From: Eubacteriales bacterium
GTDB lineage: Bacteria; Bacillota; Clostridia; Christensenellales; CAG-138
DNA: 23,304 nucleotides
Reading direction: 5' to 3'
Assembly: GCA_028701165.1 (NCBI GenBank)
Contig: JAQVRG010000003.1
Coordinates: 1 to 23,304, forward strand
Shown here: positions 1 to 7,783 of the stretch, piece after piece
Layout of the letters: every line of letters starts with the position of its first letter
Numbering within the stretch: the first letter of the stretch is position 1
Notes under the pieces: generated by a model
The model's database searches: none
Told to the model about the DNA's origin: nothing
What the model saw: only the letters and a program-made list of their open reading frames with translations
Position numbers and translations under genes: made by a program

Positions 1-10
1 CTTCCGATCT
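1..10. other. Probable residual Illumina adapter at contig end
   Basis: The first ten bases, CTTCCGATCT, are identical to the last ten bases of the standard Illumina TruSeq adapter (known adapter 3' end GCTCTTCCGATCT). They sit exactly at base 1, which is where untrimmed adapter appears in an assembled contig. These bases are therefore probably not genomic, and the window edge is a contig end. A chance match of ten bases at that exact place is unlikely but cannot be excluded. Confidence 0.75.
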
Positions 11-11
11 G

Positions 12-464
12 CTTGGCGGGCGGGCGTGGAGCGTTGTCGTTCTTTGGTCTTTATGGCTGGTTTGGTCGCTTGGGCTTTCGGCCGATTTGGTCGAATACAA
101 CCGCATCAGTCAATTCATCAAGCTCATCGTCAACGCGGCGATACTGTTGATCTTGATCGACGTGCTGCTGGCGCCCGGCTGGGCGATCACCGTAGTTCCC
201 ATCGTTTGCTTTGGCGGGCTTGCGGTTGCCGGCGTTTTGTTCTTCACGGATTTGGATAAGCAAAAACAAAACGTTATGCCCATGCTTGTCCTAAGCGCCC
301 TATCTTTCATGATCGCCGCCGTATGGCTGCTGTTTTGGCGACAAACCAGCGGCTGGTCTCTTGTCGTCATGGGAGCGCTGTCGCTTGCGCTGCTGATCGC
401 GTGCTTTATCGTGCTGGGTTTTGGCCTGTTGCGCGAGTGTAAGAAGCGTTTTCACATAAAGTAG
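12..464 (+). CDS. Partial small integral membrane protein, 5' end missing
   Basis: I do not recognise the family. The frame is open from the window edge to the TAG at 462-464. The first in-frame start is a TTG at 87 with no ribosome binding site, and the upstream codons already encode a hydrophobic, Trp-rich segment (VVVLWSLWLVWSL). I therefore think the gene begins before the window. After that segment come four clear hydrophobic helices, around FIKLIVNAAILLILI, ITVVPIVCFGGLAVAGVLFF, MLVLSALSFMIAAVWLLFW and WSLVVMGALSLALLIACFIV. The protein ends in a basic tail, KKRFHIK, presumably cytoplasmic. It could be the C-terminal half of a larger polytopic protein. The first bases are probably adapter, so the upstream protein sequence is uncertain. 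Confidence 0.5.
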   Translation, partial: LGGRAWSVVVLWSLWLVWSLGLSADLVEYNRISQFIKLIVNAAILLILIDVLLAPGWAITVVPIVCFGGLAVAGVLFFTDLDKQKQNVMPMLVLSALSFMIAAVWLLFWRQTSGWSLVVMGALSLALLIACFIVLGFGLLRECKKRFHIK

Positions 465-556
465 TTTGGTTTGTCCTGTGTTGCCTATATCAAATTGGTT
501 TGGCGAGCGTTGGTTTTCGCCGAGGAATATGCAAAACATCTCATAAAGGAGAGTCT

Positions 557-1525
557 ATGAAAATCACAAAGGAAATGATACATCCGGAGCTTCGCACCAC
601 AGGTACGCTTTTACGCACCTTTTGGCCGGAATATTCTGTGCAGAAATTTGCATACTGCAATAAATTCATGGATTCCTTCTTCAAAGGCCATGCTTTCACA
701 AAAGAAATCGAATACCAGCAGCTCTATACGCAGCGTCCCGATGGCACGCCGCTTCGTTTGTGCGTATATGCGCCCAAAGCGCGCCGCGCCGATGTGCCCG
801 GTCTGGTTTGGTTTCATGGCGGCGGCTATGCCATCGGCGTACCGGAGCAGGATTACATCTTTGTCGAACGCTTTGTGCTCGCTTCCGGCTGCATCGTTGT
901 CATGCCGGATTACCGTCGTTCCATGGAAGCGCCTTATCCCGCGGCGCTGGACGATTGCTATCAGGCGTTGCTTTGGCTTAAGGAAAACAGCGTCGTATAC
1001 GGCGTGCGCCCGGATCAGCTCTTTGTTGGCGGCGACAGCGCAGGCGGCGGTCTTTCCGCAGCCGTAAGCCTGCTGGCGCGCGATCGGGGCGACGTCTCCA
1101 TAGCCTTTCAAATGCCGCTTTATCCCATGCTGGACGACCGAATGATCACCGCCTCCTCGCAAGACAACGACGCGCCCATATGGAACACCGTATCCAACAT
1201 CGCTGCGTGGCGGCAGTATTTAGGCGACGATTACGGAACGGACAACGTATCGAAATATGCCGCACCCAGCCGCGAGACGGACTACAGCGGCCTGCCGCCT
1301 ACCATAACCTTCGTTGGCAGTATTGAGCCGTTCCGCGACGAAACCATCCAATATGTGGATCATTTGAAAACCGCTGGCGTTCCCGTTACCTTCAAGTTGT
1401 TTGAAGGGTGTTTCCACGGCTTTGACATCGCCTGTCCCGATACCTTGGTAGGAAAACAAGCGGCCGCTTTTCTGATGGACGGCTTTATGCACGCCGTAGC
1501 GCACTACACGAAGCAACAGCCTTGA
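557..1525 (+). CDS. Alpha/beta hydrolase fold-3 esterase (HSL family)
   Basis: This is a 322-residue cytoplasmic carboxylesterase of the hormone-sensitive-lipase family, the Aes/acetyl-esterase type. Family members hydrolyse short acyl esters. The oxyanion-hole motif HGGG begins at residue 87. The nucleophile elbow is GDSAGG with Ser161. Asp261 in FRDE and His287 in FHGF complete the catalytic triad at the usual spacing. Length is typical of the family. The ATG at 557 is chosen because AAAGGAG ends five bases before it; the frame extends 19 codons upstream but without a ribosome binding site. No signal peptide is seen. It lies downstream of the partial membrane protein and upstream of a strong promoter for the next gene, so it is probably transcribed separately from the MFS operon. 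The natural substrate cannot be told from sequence. Confidence 0.9.
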   Translation: MKITKEMIHPELRTTGTLLRTFWPEYSVQKFAYCNKFMDSFFKGHAFTKEIEYQQLYTQRPDGTPLRLCVYAPKARRADVPGLVWFHGGGYAIGVPEQDYIFVERFVLASGCIVVMPDYRRSMEAPYPAALDDCYQALLWLKENSVVYGVRPDQLFVGGDSAGGGLSAAVSLLARDRGDVSIAFQMPLYPMLDDRMITASSQDNDAPIWNTVSNIAAWRQYLGDDYGTDNVSKYAAPSRETDYSGLPPTITFVGSIEPFRDETIQYVDHLKTAGVPVTFKLFEGCFHGFDIACPDTLVGKQAAAFLMDGFMHAVAHYTKQQP

Positions 1526-1539
1526 TTTCTTAATAAGCA

Positions 1540-1569
1540 TTGGCACATTCCTATATCCTGTTGTATAAT
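1540..1569 (+). promoter_or_regulatory. Sigma-A-type promoter of the sensor-MFS operon
   Basis: A perfect -10 box TATAAT at 1564-1569 follows a -35-like TTGGCA at 1540-1545 with an 18-base spacer. The predicted start of transcription is near 1576, about 22 bases before the ATG at 1598. The -10 box lies inside a perfect inverted repeat, listed separately. Confidence 0.65.
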
Positions 1570-1587
1570 AATGTAAGTTTATTATAC
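1563..1587. promoter_or_regulatory. Perfect 9-bp inverted repeat over the -10 box (putative operator)
   Basis: The left arm GTATAATAA at 1563-1571 and the right arm TTATTATAC at 1579-1587 are exact reverse complements, separated by TGTAAGT. The repeat covers the -10 box and the predicted transcription start. That is the position where repressors of the TetR, GntR or MarR type commonly bind. The arms being AT-rich makes a transcription terminator unlikely. No regulator gene lies next to it, so the binding protein is unknown. Confidence 0.55.
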
Positions 1588-1597
1588 ATGGGGCTAT

Positions 1598-4561
1598 ATG
1601 GTTACGACACTAACGCGAAACAAAATACGCAGTTATTTACGGGCGGCTTTATTGCTCGCCGCTTTATTTATCCTTCTGTTCAACGCCCCCTTCCTGCGTG
1701 AAAATCCCTTCTTCCTCCATTGCGCGTGGGAATCCCCCTCCTATGTTTCCGCCTCCGGAGCGGGGCATGTGATCGTTGTGGATCAAAGCAAAACGCGCGT
1801 ACGGATCTCGGACGCGCAGTATCGCGTTGCCGCGACGATCTATGGCGGCGATATCGCGGAGGAAAGCTTTTATTATGCCGAATATACCGCTACAGACGGC
1901 GAGAGCGTCTATATCGCGGACGTAACGCACCGCGACAACAGCTCGCGCGTTGCGCGTGAGCGCGTGCTGCGTTTTTCCATGACCGGCAAATACCTTGAAA
2001 CGCTTTGGGACGTATCCTATCCGGAAGGCTCCATGCCCTTGCAGCTTGGTACGATCAGGGGCTTGTCCGCAAGCCATGGCACGGTATATTTTCTGCGTCG
2101 GGAAGCCGATACCAGCCTTACGCTCTATTCCAGTATCGGCGGTGTACACAGCATACGCACTATCGGCGCGCAGGGAGAGGTCGTCGCCTACGCGTCGTAT
2201 GCTCCCGCAACCGACAGCGTCGCCTTCAGCACGATGCAAAGCGGCTTATTCTACAGCCGCGGCGACGTTACGACGCGTTTAGCGTACGGCGACGGCGTAA
2301 ATGTCCTCACGGGCGTGGCCGTCGGCAACAGCGGCGTATTTGTATGCGATCTTCTGAACGAAAGCATTGTTTCGATCACGGACGGCGACGCGTCAGCGGT
2401 TTTTCCGGGTAACATCCATTTTGTTTCGGCATGCGGCGACAAGCTCGCTTTTACCGATAATCAATCCGTATATATAACGACGCGCAACGGCGCGCCGCTG
2501 TTTGCGGATACGCGGATGCCGCTTGCGCCGCTTTACTATATACGCGTGCTTCTCGTTTGGCTATCCGCAGCCTGCCTGCTCGCCGCCGGATTATGGCTGC
2601 TCTATTACTGCTTGCGCATCGCGTATCGGAACAAAAGAACCACGGCAGGCGGTGCGCTGGCTATCGGGGTATCCATCCTGCTCACGGCGGCGCTTATCGG
2701 CGCTTATATGATCTCATTTTATCAGAATAAGCTTCGTGCGGCCGCAAGCGGCGATCTGCGCCGCTCCGCGTCCTTTCTGTCCGAAACGTCCGGCGAAACA
2801 TTTGGCGACCCGTTTTCCCGCCTTAACGCGCTGAACGATTATGATAACGCGGATTACAGGCAAGTGCGGGCGTATTTGGATTCCTTCTGCGAGCAAGGGT
2901 ATCGCAACGGGCTCAACATGTACTATATCCTGCTGAAATTCGATGCGGCGCAAAATACAATTTGGGGCGTCATGGATTACGAAAATACCAACGGCGTCGT
3001 CTATCCCTATATGCCATATACCGGCTCCGGTTATGACGCCGTCGCGGAAAGCGGCGACGCATTGTTAGTGGAAAGCGAATCGGACGCGTTCGGTACTTGG
3101 ACGTATGTAGTCGTACCGGTTTACGACAGCGCCGGACAAACGGCGGGACTTTTGGAGATCGGCGCAAACCGCCACAGTGAACTGCTCTCCGAGAAAAAAA
3201 TGATCAACAACGTCATTACCGCCACCCTCGCCGCCGTAATCATGATGCTGCTTCTTTTAAACGAAGCGGCGGATTACAGACGCAACCTCGCGCTTCGCGC
3301 AAAATGTGCGGCGCGCCATGAAACCAGCGCCGCTTTGGGCTTCCTTCGCTGCATTATGTTCCTCGTTTTTCTAGGCGACAATTTGGACGCCTCCTTCATT
3401 CCCCAGCTTTCCTCCCGCTTATTCGTAGCCTCCGGCATGCGCATGGACGTTAATGTTGCGGCGGCGCTGCCTATGAGCGCGCAGCTCCTTTCCATTGCGA
3501 CTGCCGCCGTAGCCGGCGGCGCGCTGCTTGATCGAAAAGGCATCAAGGCGATTATGACAACAGGCGCTCTCGTTCGCGTATTGGGCGCCGCGTTATCCGT
3601 GGTCGCCGTAAGCACGGAAAGCTTTCTCCTCTTTACAGCCGCAAAACTCATAGGCGGGCTTGGCACAGGCGCTATGATCGTAAGCTGTAACGCGCTGCCT
3701 TCCTGCACAGCAGAGGAAAGCGAGCAGGAATCGTTATTTGCCGGTCTCAACATAGGCAGCATGGCCGGCGTAGTGCTGGGCGCATCCCTTGGCGGCTATG
3801 CCGCGCAATACCTAGGCTATGTTGCCGGTTATATCTGCGCAGCAGGATTGATGCTTCTATGCTTGGCGGCTACGCTTTCCTACATTGAAAAAAGCTGGCG
3901 CCCCGCTACCCAGCAGAAGGATGCGCCGCATACGCTTCGCGGCGTTGCGGCTGCTTTGAAAAAACCGCCTATTTTCGGTTTCTTTGCGTTCATCTTGATT
4001 CCGTTTATGGTGATGCTCTATTTTAAGGATTATGTTTTTCCTCTCTTCGGCGCGTCTATCGGTCATGATGAATCGGATATCGGCAATATACTGCTTCTTG
4101 GCGGCGTGATCGCAATCTTTTTGGGCGGTGTGCTGCCGCAGCGCATTTTCCGCCGCATCGGCGTTCGTAAGGCCATGATGCTTGCAAGCTTTCTTACGGT
4201 TTGCGCGCTGCTTTTGTTTACACTGCGCGAAAGCTACCTCGCAGCCGCTTGTTCCGTCTGCTTGATGGGGCTTGCTTCCAGCTTTGGCATGACGGCGCAA
4301 GGGGTTTACATTTCGCAAGCCGCGCGGCGCGAGGGCATCGGCGTGGGCGTCGCCATGGGCATGTACAGCCTTACAGACAACTTCGGACAAGCCTGCGGGC
4401 CGCTCGTTCTTGGCGCTATGCTGCATTGGGGCTATGGAAAAGCGATGGGCATAGCCGCCGTAGCCTGCGCTATTCTTTTAGGGCTGTTTACACTGCTTAC
4501 GGGAAAAGAATCCAAGGATAAAAACACGGAATACAGAGAGGACTCCATAAATGAAAACTGA
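1598..4561 (+). CDS. Sensor-MFS fusion: propeller-like and Cache-like exodomains plus MFS transporter
   Basis: This 987-residue membrane protein joins an extracellular sensing part to a complete transporter. A helix at about residues 16-32 anchors it. Residues 48-305 form a beta-rich outer region with repeated segments of the YIAD / VYFLRR / VFVCDLL kind, suggestive of a beta-propeller. Helices at 313-338 and 350-374 follow, then a Cache-like exodomain (375-530) ending in VVVPVYDSAGQTAGLLEIG, and a helix at 536-556. Residues 575-968 are a 12-helix MFS transporter with motif A around 640-654 (GGALLDRKGIK). A typical MFS protein has about 400 residues, so more than half of this one is extra. 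The ATG at 1598 has only a weak GGGG before it. Its end overlaps the next gene by 11 bases. The MFS assignment is secure, the propeller is inferred, and the substrate is unknown. Confidence 0.8.
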   Translation: MVTTLTRNKIRSYLRAALLLAALFILLFNAPFLRENPFFLHCAWESPSYVSASGAGHVIVVDQSKTRVRISDAQYRVAATIYGGDIAEESFYYAEYTATDGESVYIADVTHRDNSSRVARERVLRFSMTGKYLETLWDVSYPEGSMPLQLGTIRGLSASHGTVYFLRREADTSLTLYSSIGGVHSIRTIGAQGEVVAYASYAPATDSVAFSTMQSGLFYSRGDVTTRLAYGDGVNVLTGVAVGNSGVFVCDLLNESIVSITDGDASAVFPGNIHFVSACGDKLAFTDNQSVYITTRNGAPLFADTRMPLAPLYYIRVLLVWLSAACLLAAGLWLLYYCLRIAYRNKRTTAGGALAIGVSILLTAALIGAYMISFYQNKLRAAASGDLRRSASFLSETSGETFGDPFSRLNALNDYDNADYRQVRAYLDSFCEQGYRNGLNMYYILLKFDAAQNTIWGVMDYENTNGVVYPYMPYTGSGYDAVAESGDALLVESESDAFGTWTYVVVPVYDSAGQTAGLLEIGANRHSELLSEKKMINNVITATLAAVIMMLLLLNEAADYRRNLALRAKCAARHETSAALGFLRCIMFLVFLGDNLDASFIPQLSSRLFVASGMRMDVNVAAALPMSAQLLSIATAAVAGGALLDRKGIKAIMTTGALVRVLGAALSVVAVSTESFLLFTAAKLIGGLGTGAMIVSCNALPSCTAEESEQESLFAGLNIGSMAGVVLGASLGGYAAQYLGYVAGYICAAGLMLLCLAATLSYIEKSWRPATQQKDAPHTLRGVAAALKKPPIFGFFAFILIPFMVMLYFKDYVFPLFGASIGHDESDIGNILLLGGVIAIFLGGVLPQRIFRRIGVRKAMMLASFLTVCALLLFTLRESYLAAACSVCLMGLASSFGMTAQGVYISQAARREGIGVGVAMGMYSLTDNFGQACGPLVLGAMLHWGYGKAMGIAAVACAILLGLFTLLTGKESKDKNTEYREDSINEN

Positions 4562-5153
4562 TTTTACCGACAAAATCCTTCCTATGTGCATGGAAGATTT
4601 GGATGAGCTGGTACGCCTCCATGACATCTATCTCAACTATGGCGAAGGGATACGGCCGCATTTTGAAAAAGCCTTGCAGGATCCCGCTTCCGTAGCGCTC
4701 AAATGCGTAATCGATGGGAGGATCGCCGGTATTGCCGTGTATATCAAGGGCGTCTTTCTTTCCGGCGGGCATGCGGATATCTGCCAAAGGATACAGCTTG
4801 CCGCCGGCGACGCGCTAATTTATACAGGAGACGCGCTGCTGGTTCTGCCGGAATACCGTAGGCAAGGCATGGACGAGGCAATGGTCGATATCGCCAAGGA
4901 AAGGATTCGCGCCCTAGGCGGCAGCTACGCGTTGCACGAGCTATGGGTACATCCGGACGGTCGAACGCCCGCGCGGCGCACCCCCGGTTTCTATGACAGC
5001 TGCATCGACATGGGCGAATTCAAAAATTTCTATTATGATTTCGACCATTTCGGCTACTACTGCCCGATCTGTAAAGGAAAATGCGTCTGCTCCGCGCACA
5101 TCTATCTATGTTATTTGGGAAAGGACGAACACGATGAAAACACGCAGGCTTGA
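4551..5153 (+). CDS. GNAT-like acetyltransferase with C-terminal cysteine cluster
   Basis: This 200-residue protein resembles GNAT N-acetyltransferases. Residues 94-112 (GDALLVLPEYRRQGMDEAM) match the acetyl-CoA-binding motif A, a strand ending in V-x-P followed by R-x-x-G. The second glycine of the usual R-x-x-G-x-G is Asp here. The C-terminal end is unusual: Cys171, Cys174, Cys178 and Cys180 (CPICKGKCVC), with a further Cys187, could form a small zinc site. The ATG at 4551 follows AGAGAGG and overlaps the end of the MFS gene by 11 bases. The gene's own end overlaps the phosphatase gene by 20 bases. This tight coupling suggests it works with both neighbours, perhaps by modifying the transported compound or a protein partner. 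The target is unknown, and a degenerate non-catalytic acyl-CoA sensor is possible. Confidence 0.7.
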   Translation: MKTDFTDKILPMCMEDLDELVRLHDIYLNYGEGIRPHFEKALQDPASVALKCVIDGRIAGIAVYIKGVFLSGGHADICQRIQLAAGDALIYTGDALLVLPEYRRQGMDEAMVDIAKERIRALGGSYALHELWVHPDGRTPARRTPGFYDSCIDMGEFKNFYYDFDHFGYYCPICKGKCVCSAHIYLCYLGKDEHDENTQA

Positions 5154-6747
5154 CATACGAAGAAAATTGGTATTTGCCTTTCTCGCCTTGGCCGTCCTTC
5201 TCTCCGCATGCGCCGGGTGCCTGACATACTACCTTACTTTTCAGGAAAATTTAGAGCAATATGGGACGGCGGCAAAAAACGCGGCGGCGCTTGCGGCCAT
5301 CGAGGTCGATCCGGCGTCCATCTCGCGTTATCTTGAAAACGGCAAGGACGATTCCTATTACAGGACGGAGACACAGCTTGCCAAGATCAGAAAGACGCTT
5401 GATCTGCGTTTTCTATATGTCTTTGTGCCTTCGCTCACCACGCCTGACGCAATCAATGTGTTCGATATCATGCCTTCCGCCGCGGAAGCGGATATGACCT
5501 ACAGCCTCGGCGAGCACATGGGCGTGGACGAGGTGCTTGCGACCACGCAGGAGGTGCTGCGCACGGGCGCTTCCACAGCCGCAACCGAGATCACAAACGG
5601 CGATTTCGGGTATCTGCTTTCCGCTTATGTACCCGTATTGGACGCGCAGGGCAAGGCGCACGCCGTTGTGGGCGTGGACATCGATATGAACAAGGTCGTA
5701 TCCAGCATCCGCCTCCAAACGGCGCAGGTTGCAGGCGCTACAGCCGCCGTGATCCTGCTCTTCCTCGCCTTCTTCCTTATCATCATGGATCGCCGCATGG
5801 TGAGGCCGATCAAGCTTTTATCGGCGGATATGGCTTCTTTTGACAAAAACGCGGCGGAATTGGAGATACGGCGCAGCGATATCCAAACGGGCGACGAAAT
5901 CGAGCTTATGGCGGATGCCTTCAATCAAATGACCGAGGACATCAAACAATACATCCAAAATATCAAACTTGTAACAGCCGAAAAGGAGCGTATCGCAGCC
6001 GAGCTTGGCGTCGCCAAGCAGATTCAGGCAAGCATGCTGCCAAGCATATTCACCTTTGTTCCCAAGCGGGAGGAATTTATGATTTTCGCCACCATGGAGC
6101 CCGCCAAAGAGGTCGGCGGCGATTTCTATGATTTCTATGTCGTAAACGGCACGCACCTCGTCTTTGTCATTGCGGACGTTTCCGGCAAGGGCGTACCGGC
6201 TGCGCTGTTTATGGTTATCGCCAAAACGCTGATCAAAAACTATGCCCTGCAAGGACGTACGCCGGCGGACGTATTGACAAACGTCAACAACCAGCTTTGC
6301 GAAAGCAACGACGCGGGCATGTTCGTAACGGTGTTCATGGGTATGATCGAGCTTTCTACCGGAAAGCTCACCTTTGCAAACGCCGGTCACAACCAGCCGC
6401 TTCTTTTGCATGACGATCAATATCATTGGTTCGACGAAAAGCCGAATTTCGTGCTTGCCGGTATGGAGAATATGCGCTATAAAAATTACGAGCGTCAGCT
6501 TATGCCAAACGACCGGCTGTATCTTTACACCGACGGCGTAACGGAGGCGCTCAACCCCGCGATGGAGCTTTATTCAGACCCGCGCCTGCTGCGTACGCTG
6601 AACGATACGACAGCAAAACGGCAGGATATCCACGCCTTGCTTGCAACGATACGGGAAAGCATCCGCGTCTATGCAGACGGCGCTGAGCAGGCGGACGACA
6701 TCACCATGATGGCGATCGATTGGATTGCTCCGACAACGCAAGAATAA
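5134..6747 (+). CDS. Membrane sensor SpoIIE-type PP2C phosphatase (Cache-HAMP-PP2C)
   Basis: This 537-residue protein should dephosphorylate serine/threonine phosphoproteins in response to an outside signal. A helix at 12-35 is followed by a Cache-like exodomain (36-196) containing LRFLYVFVPS and YVPVLDAQGKAHAVVGVDID. A second helix (199-218) leads into a HAMP linker (222-275) and a coiled coil. The SpoIIE/RsbU PP2C domain spans 312-530. Its metal-binding motifs are all present: GGDFYDF (Asp330, Asp333), ADVSGKG (Asp348), YTDGVTE (Asp467) and DDITM (Asp521, Asp522). The ATG at 5134 is preferred because GGGAAAGGA lies eight bases upstream; an earlier start would run inside the GNAT gene without a binding site. 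Relatives such as RsbU act on STAS anti-anti-sigma factors, but no such partner is encoded here. Confidence 0.9.
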   Translation: MKTRRLDIRRKLVFAFLALAVLLSACAGCLTYYLTFQENLEQYGTAAKNAAALAAIEVDPASISRYLENGKDDSYYRTETQLAKIRKTLDLRFLYVFVPSLTTPDAINVFDIMPSAAEADMTYSLGEHMGVDEVLATTQEVLRTGASTAATEITNGDFGYLLSAYVPVLDAQGKAHAVVGVDIDMNKVVSSIRLQTAQVAGATAAVILLFLAFFLIIMDRRMVRPIKLLSADMASFDKNAAELEIRRSDIQTGDEIELMADAFNQMTEDIKQYIQNIKLVTAEKERIAAELGVAKQIQASMLPSIFTFVPKREEFMIFATMEPAKEVGGDFYDFYVVNGTHLVFVIADVSGKGVPAALFMVIAKTLIKNYALQGRTPADVLTNVNNQLCESNDAGMFVTVFMGMIELSTGKLTFANAGHNQPLLLHDDQYHWFDEKPNFVLAGMENMRYKNYERQLMPNDRLYLYTDGVTEALNPAMELYSDPRLLRTLNDTTAKRQDIHALLATIRESIRVYADGAEQADDITMMAIDWIAPTTQE

Positions 6748-6754
6748 GAAAAGC

Positions 6755-6770
6755 AAAAACGCGGCGTTCC
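6755..6770 (-). terminator. Weak hairpin with T-tract after the LysR gene
   Basis: On the minus strand, a short stem of AACG and CGTT around CCG is followed by TTT and a T-rich stretch. It lies between the convergent ends of the SpoIIE phosphatase and LysR genes, which are only about 25 bases apart. The stem is very short, so a true terminator is uncertain. Confidence 0.2.
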
Positions 6771-6771
6771 G

Positions 6772-7671
6772 TTATTCCAGCACGGCTTCCGCTCCATAGC
6801 GCGCAACAAGCCAGCCTTGGATATGCTGCGCAAAGCACTCCACAAAAGGATTGTGCCTGCTCGCGTTGGAGATTGCAAGGCCGATGGTGCGCGCTGCGCC
6901 GTTTTCAAGCGGCATCACGCAAACCTTTTCCGTATGTCCCTGCAAGAGCAGTTCAGGCATAATGCTGATCCCTAAGCCTTGCTCCACCATGGCAATGATC
7001 GCATAATCATCCTTGGTCGTAAACTTGATATTCGCCTGCACGCCCGCAAGCTCCAAAGCGTAGCGGGCGTCATGGTCGCTGGCTTCCAAAAGGCTGATGA
7101 AGGGCTCCTTGGCAATCTCCCGCATGGGAAAGCAGGAAAGCTGGGAAAGCGGATGGTTGCTTGGCAGCACCGCGAGCAGCCGATCCTTCACAAGAGGCTG
7201 AAATCTACAGTTGGGGAGATCCGACGGCAGCGTTACAAACCCAAGATCGATCCGCTCCTGCAAAAACGCTTCGGTAACGTCATGGTAGTCGCCGTTGATC
7301 AATCCAAACTGTACATTCGGGTACTCCTTCTCAAATTCTTTGATCATGCCCGGCAGCCAATGCACGGCGACGCTTGTGAACGCGCCAACACGGACAAGGC
7401 CGCGTTTGGGATTGCGGATCGTTTCCGCCTGCTGGTTCAGTTCGTCCAAACCCTCCTGAATACGGCAGATTGCCGGGTATACTTGCTTCCCCTCCGGTGT
7501 GAGCGCCACGCGCTTGCGGCTTCTTTCCAGCAAAACGAAACCAAGCTCCTCCTCCAAGGCGCTGATCGCATGGCTGACCCCGGATTGCGTGCAGCCCATG
7601 GCCTGCGCCGCGCGCGTCAGGCTTCCATATTCCACCACCTTAATCAATAAAGCGTATTTGGATACGCGCAT
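6772..7671 (-). CDS. LysR-family transcriptional regulator
   Basis: This 299-residue protein has the length and layout of a LysR regulator. The N-terminal winged helix-turn-helix (about residues 4-62) includes YGSLTRAAQAMGCTQSGVSH and ALEEELGFVLLERSRKRVALTPEG. The ligand-binding domain (about 90-290) has the usual start, RGLVRVGAFTSVA. The start at 7671 is chosen because GGAGGAG lies about ten bases upstream and MRVSKYALL is the normal family beginning. The frame continues 15 codons further upstream without a binding site. The gene is divergent from putP, sharing a 220-base intergenic region with back-to-back promoters. By the usual LysR pattern it probably controls putP and itself, perhaps in response to proline; that part is inference. 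Confidence 0.9.
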   Translation of the reverse strand: MRVSKYALLIKVVEYGSLTRAAQAMGCTQSGVSHAISALEEELGFVLLERSRKRVALTPEGKQVYPAICRIQEGLDELNQQAETIRNPKRGLVRVGAFTSVAVHWLPGMIKEFEKEYPNVQFGLINGDYHDVTEAFLQERIDLGFVTLPSDLPNCRFQPLVKDRLLAVLPSNHPLSQLSCFPMREIAKEPFISLLEASDHDARYALELAGVQANIKFTTKDDYAIIAMVEQGLGISIMPELLLQGHTEKVCVMPLENGAARTIGLAISNASRHNPFVECFAQHIQGWLVARYGAEAVLE

Positions 7672-7730
7672 AGCTTCTTCTCCTCCGCTTACGACTGCTA
7701 CATGAAAAACGCTCATGTTTTTTCGGCCAT

Positions 7731-7759
7731 ATTATAATCCAAACCGTTATGCCGTACAA
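7731..7759 (-). promoter_or_regulatory. Promoter of the LysR gene
   Basis: Read on the minus strand, TTGTAC (7759-7754) and a perfect TATAAT (7736-7731) are separated by 17 bases. The promoter points at the LysR gene, about 60 bases downstream. Its -35 box is four bases from the palindrome at 7764-7780. Confidence 0.65.
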
Positions 7760-7763
7760 TCGA

Positions 7764-7780
7764 AAATCTTCGTAAGATTT
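7764..7780. promoter_or_regulatory. Perfect palindrome midway between divergent lysR and putP promoters
   Basis: AAATCTT at 7764-7770 and AAGATTT at 7774-7780 are exact reverse complements around CGT. The site sits between the -35 box of the LysR promoter (ends 7759) and that of the putP promoter (starts 7784), with four or three bases on each side. A regulator bound here would contact both promoters, as is common for LysR proteins. The spacing does not give a T-N11-A box, so the binding protein is inferred only from position. Confidence 0.5.
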
Positions 7781-7783
7781 ATC

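Noticed and set aside
5134..5230. Lipoprotein-like LLSACAGC near the start of the SpoIIE phosphatase
   Set aside because: The segment is inside the first membrane helix of a two-helix sensor with a cytoplasmic phosphatase domain. Cleavage and lipidation there are possible only in form; the topology fits an uncleaved anchor.
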